A DNA stretch of 6,841 nt from Chrysiogenales bacterium (GTDB taxonomy: Bacteria > Acidobacteriota > Aminicenantia > UBA2199), in NCBI GenBank assembly GCA_004525465.1, contig SPCN01000121.1, positions 1-6,841 on the forward strand. The letters run 5' to 3'. A model generated the notes under the pieces. The model saw nothing but the letters and a program-made list of their open reading frames with translations. It searched no databases and was not told the origin of the DNA. This document shows, piece after piece, positions 5,318 to 6,841 of the stretch. A program made the position numbers and the translations under genes. Each line of letters opens with the position of its first letter. Position 1 is the stretch's first letter.

Positions 5318-6841
5318 ATGTTCGCCAGAAAAACTGTTGTAGCTGAAAAAAAACAAAGCCGCCTGGACTGGCACTCGCTAAGCGCCGAAGACATCGCGCG
5401 CCAACTGGCCACGCCGATCGAGAGCGGCCTGGACAGCCGCGAGGCGGCCAAACGCCTGGAACTGTACGGCCCCAACCAGATCGCGGCCCTGCCCCGCCCC
5501 ACTTTCCTGCAGCTGCTGCTGGCCCAGTTCAACAACTTCATTGTCTTGCTCCTGATCGCGGCCGCGTCCATATCGGGGCTGCTGGGTGAATGGATCGAAG
5601 CGGTGGCCATCCTGGCCATCGTTGTCCTGAACGCCACCCTGGGGGTAATCCAGGACCGCCGCGCCGAGGAGGCGCTGGCTGCCCTGAAAAAACTGGCAGC
5701 CCCGGAAGCGCAGGTACTGCGCGACGGCTCGCGCCGGGGCATTCCCGGCCCGGAGATCGTTCCCGGAGATATCGTTTTCATTGAGGCGGGAAACTTTGTC
5801 CCTGCCGACCTGCGCCTGGTGGAAGCGGTAAATCTGCGCCTGGAAGAAGCCGCCCTGACCGGCGAATCGGTACCGGTTCAAAAAGATGCCAATATCCGCC
5901 TGGAAGCCAATGTACCCCTTGGCGACCGCAAGAACACGGCTTTCATGGGCACTCTGGTCAACTCGGGCCGCGGCCGGGGTATCGTGGTTTCCACCGGCAT
6001 GCATACCCAGATCGGCCTGATCGCTGAAATGCTGCAAAACGTAAAGGAGGAGACCACGCCGCTGCAGAAGCGCCTGGACGGACTGGGCAAGGTGCTGGGC
6101 GGGGCCGCCCTGGCGGTCTGCGCCCTGGTGTTTGCCATCGGCTGGATGCGCGGTCATCCGCCCCTGGAAATGTTCATGCTGGCCGTGGGCCTGGCCATCG
6201 CCGCCGTACCCGAGGGCTTGCCGGCGGTGGTCACCATCAGCCTGGCGCTGGGCATGCGGGAAATGGTCAAGCGCCACGCCCTGATCCGCCGTTTGTCGTC
6301 GGTGGAAACCCTGGGCTCGACCACCGTCATCTGCTCGGACAAGACCGGCACCCTGACCCAGAACAAGATGACCGTCACCCGCATGTGGGCCGACGGCAGC
6401 TTTCTGGATGTGAGCGGATCGGACAATACCCTGAAGGGTGATTTCCTGGCCCAGGACCAACCGGTGCGGCTGACCGACTTTCAGGCTACCCTGACCGCCC
6501 TGTGGGTTGGCGCCCTGAACAACGATGCCCATCTTGAAGTCTCGGGCGAGAGCAACGGCAAGGGCATGAGCTACCGCATGGTGGGCGACCCGACCGAGGG
6601 CGCCCTGTTGGTGGCGGCGGCCAAGGCCGGGGCCCTGCCCCGGCCGTTGAACCAGGCCTACCCGCGTGTGGCCGAGATCCCCTTCGACTCAACGCGCAAG
6701 AACATGGTAACGGTGCACCACATCCTGCACCCGCATCCCGAGGACATCTCCCCCTTCGACGAGCAAAAACTCTACAGCGGCTACGTGATCGCCGTCAAGG
6801 GCGCTCCCGACATGGTGTTGAACCTGTGCTCGCGCTACCAG
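5318..6841 (+). CDS. Cation-translocating P-type ATPase (P2A, Ca2+-ATPase-like), N-terminal 508 residues, cut by window edge
   Basis: The frame opens at ATG 5318 and remains open to the right edge. This is a P-type ATPase that moves cations across the membrane using ATP. In order it shows an N-terminal cation-ATPase domain (WHSLSAEDIARQL, 18-30; LELYGPN, 47-53), TM1-TM2 (about 72-113), an actuator domain with TGES (181-184), TM3 (about 257-276), TM4 with AVPEGLPAVVT (296-306), the phosphorylation motif SDKTGTLTQNKMTV (340-353, phosphorylated Asp341), and nucleotide-binding motifs GDPTEGAL (423-430), FDSTRKNM (457-464) and KGAPD (494-498). The TM4 PEGLP, whose Glu is a Ca2+ ligand in SERCA, and the SVETLGSTTVICSDKTGT block place it in the SERCA/PMR1-like group. 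Ca2+ is the best guess, but bacterial members include other ion specificities. TM5-TM10, which would help decide, lie outside. GC content is visibly higher than in the fusion gene. Confidence 0.92.
   Translation, partial: MFARKTVVAEKKQSRLDWHSLSAEDIARQLATPIESGLDSREAAKRLELYGPNQIAALPRPTFLQLLLAQFNNFIVLLLIAAASISGLLGEWIEAVAILAIVVLNATLGVIQDRRAEEALAALKKLAAPEAQVLRDGSRRGIPGPEIVPGDIVFIEAGNFVPADLRLVEAVNLRLEEAALTGESVPVQKDANIRLEANVPLGDRKNTAFMGTLVNSGRGRGIVVSTGMHTQIGLIAEMLQNVKEETTPLQKRLDGLGKVLGGAALAVCALVFAIGWMRGHPPLEMFMLAVGLAIAAVPEGLPAVVTISLALGMREMVKRHALIRRLSSVETLGSTTVICSDKTGTLTQNKMTVTRMWADGSFLDVSGSDNTLKGDFLAQDQPVRLTDFQATLTALWVGALNNDAHLEVSGESNGKGMSYRMVGDPTEGALLVAAAKAGALPRPLNQAYPRVAEIPFDSTRKNMVTVHHILHPHPEDISPFDEQKLYSGYVIAVKGAPDMVLNLCSRYQ

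Noticed and set aside
5113..5781. Minus-strand open frame spanning the end of mraY and the start of the ATPase
   Set aside because: It crosses two well-supported genes in antisense and is Ser/Arg/Ala-rich without motifs.
5378..6532. Long open frame on the minus strand (384 codons) opposite the ATPase
   Set aside because: The Gln/Gly/His-rich translation is a mirror of the GC-rich ATPase codons, and the plus-strand frame has all P-type ATPase motifs.

Overview
The window is a bacterial chromosomal segment with moderately high GC, visibly higher at the right end. It carries cell-envelope genes and looks like a peptidoglycan-making bacterium. I cannot assign a phylum from the sequence. The unusual architecture of the central gene suggests a lineage far from the standard model organisms, perhaps an uncultivated one, but that is only an impression.

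Layout. The left edge (1-162, minus strand) is the N-terminal 54 codons of an IspD-type cytidylyltransferase (MEP isoprenoid pathway), leaving the window on the left. A 253-bp divergent intergenic region follows. It holds two outward-facing sigma70-like promoters with the same spacing (TTGATT-N16-TATAAT for ispD, ATGATT-N16-TATAAT for murG). Between them is a 94-bp inverted-repeat element whose two arms each fold into a GC-rich hairpin, with compensatory base changes between the arms. Rightward, one uninterrupted 1258-codon frame (416-4192) encodes a four-part protein: complete MurG, a degenerate FHA-like beta domain, a complete MurJ/MviN-type 14-helix flippase domain, and a C-terminal HEAT-like helical-repeat domain. 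Its stop codon overlaps the mraY start (ATGA). After 22 bp comes a P2A-type (SERCA/PMR1-like) cation ATPase, cut by the right edge after 508 codons.

How the genes fit together. MraY makes lipid I on undecaprenyl phosphate, MurG adds GlcNAc to make lipid II, and MurJ flips lipid II across the membrane. Two adjacent, translationally coupled genes therefore encode three consecutive membrane steps, two of them in one polypeptide. IspD, transcribed divergently, feeds the isoprenoid pathway from which the undecaprenyl carrier is made. The P-type ATPase has no obvious link to this pathway and may simply be co-transcribed.

The main discovery candidate is the MurG-FHA-like-MurJ-HEAT fusion, which would physically tether lipid II synthesis to its flipping. 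Its MurJ part lacks several arginines known to be essential in E. coli MurJ and shows an apparent Arg/Glu charge swap in TM8. An A_AAA_AAC heptamer just after MurG, with a -1-frame stop immediately downstream, raises the speculative possibility that MurG is also released alone.
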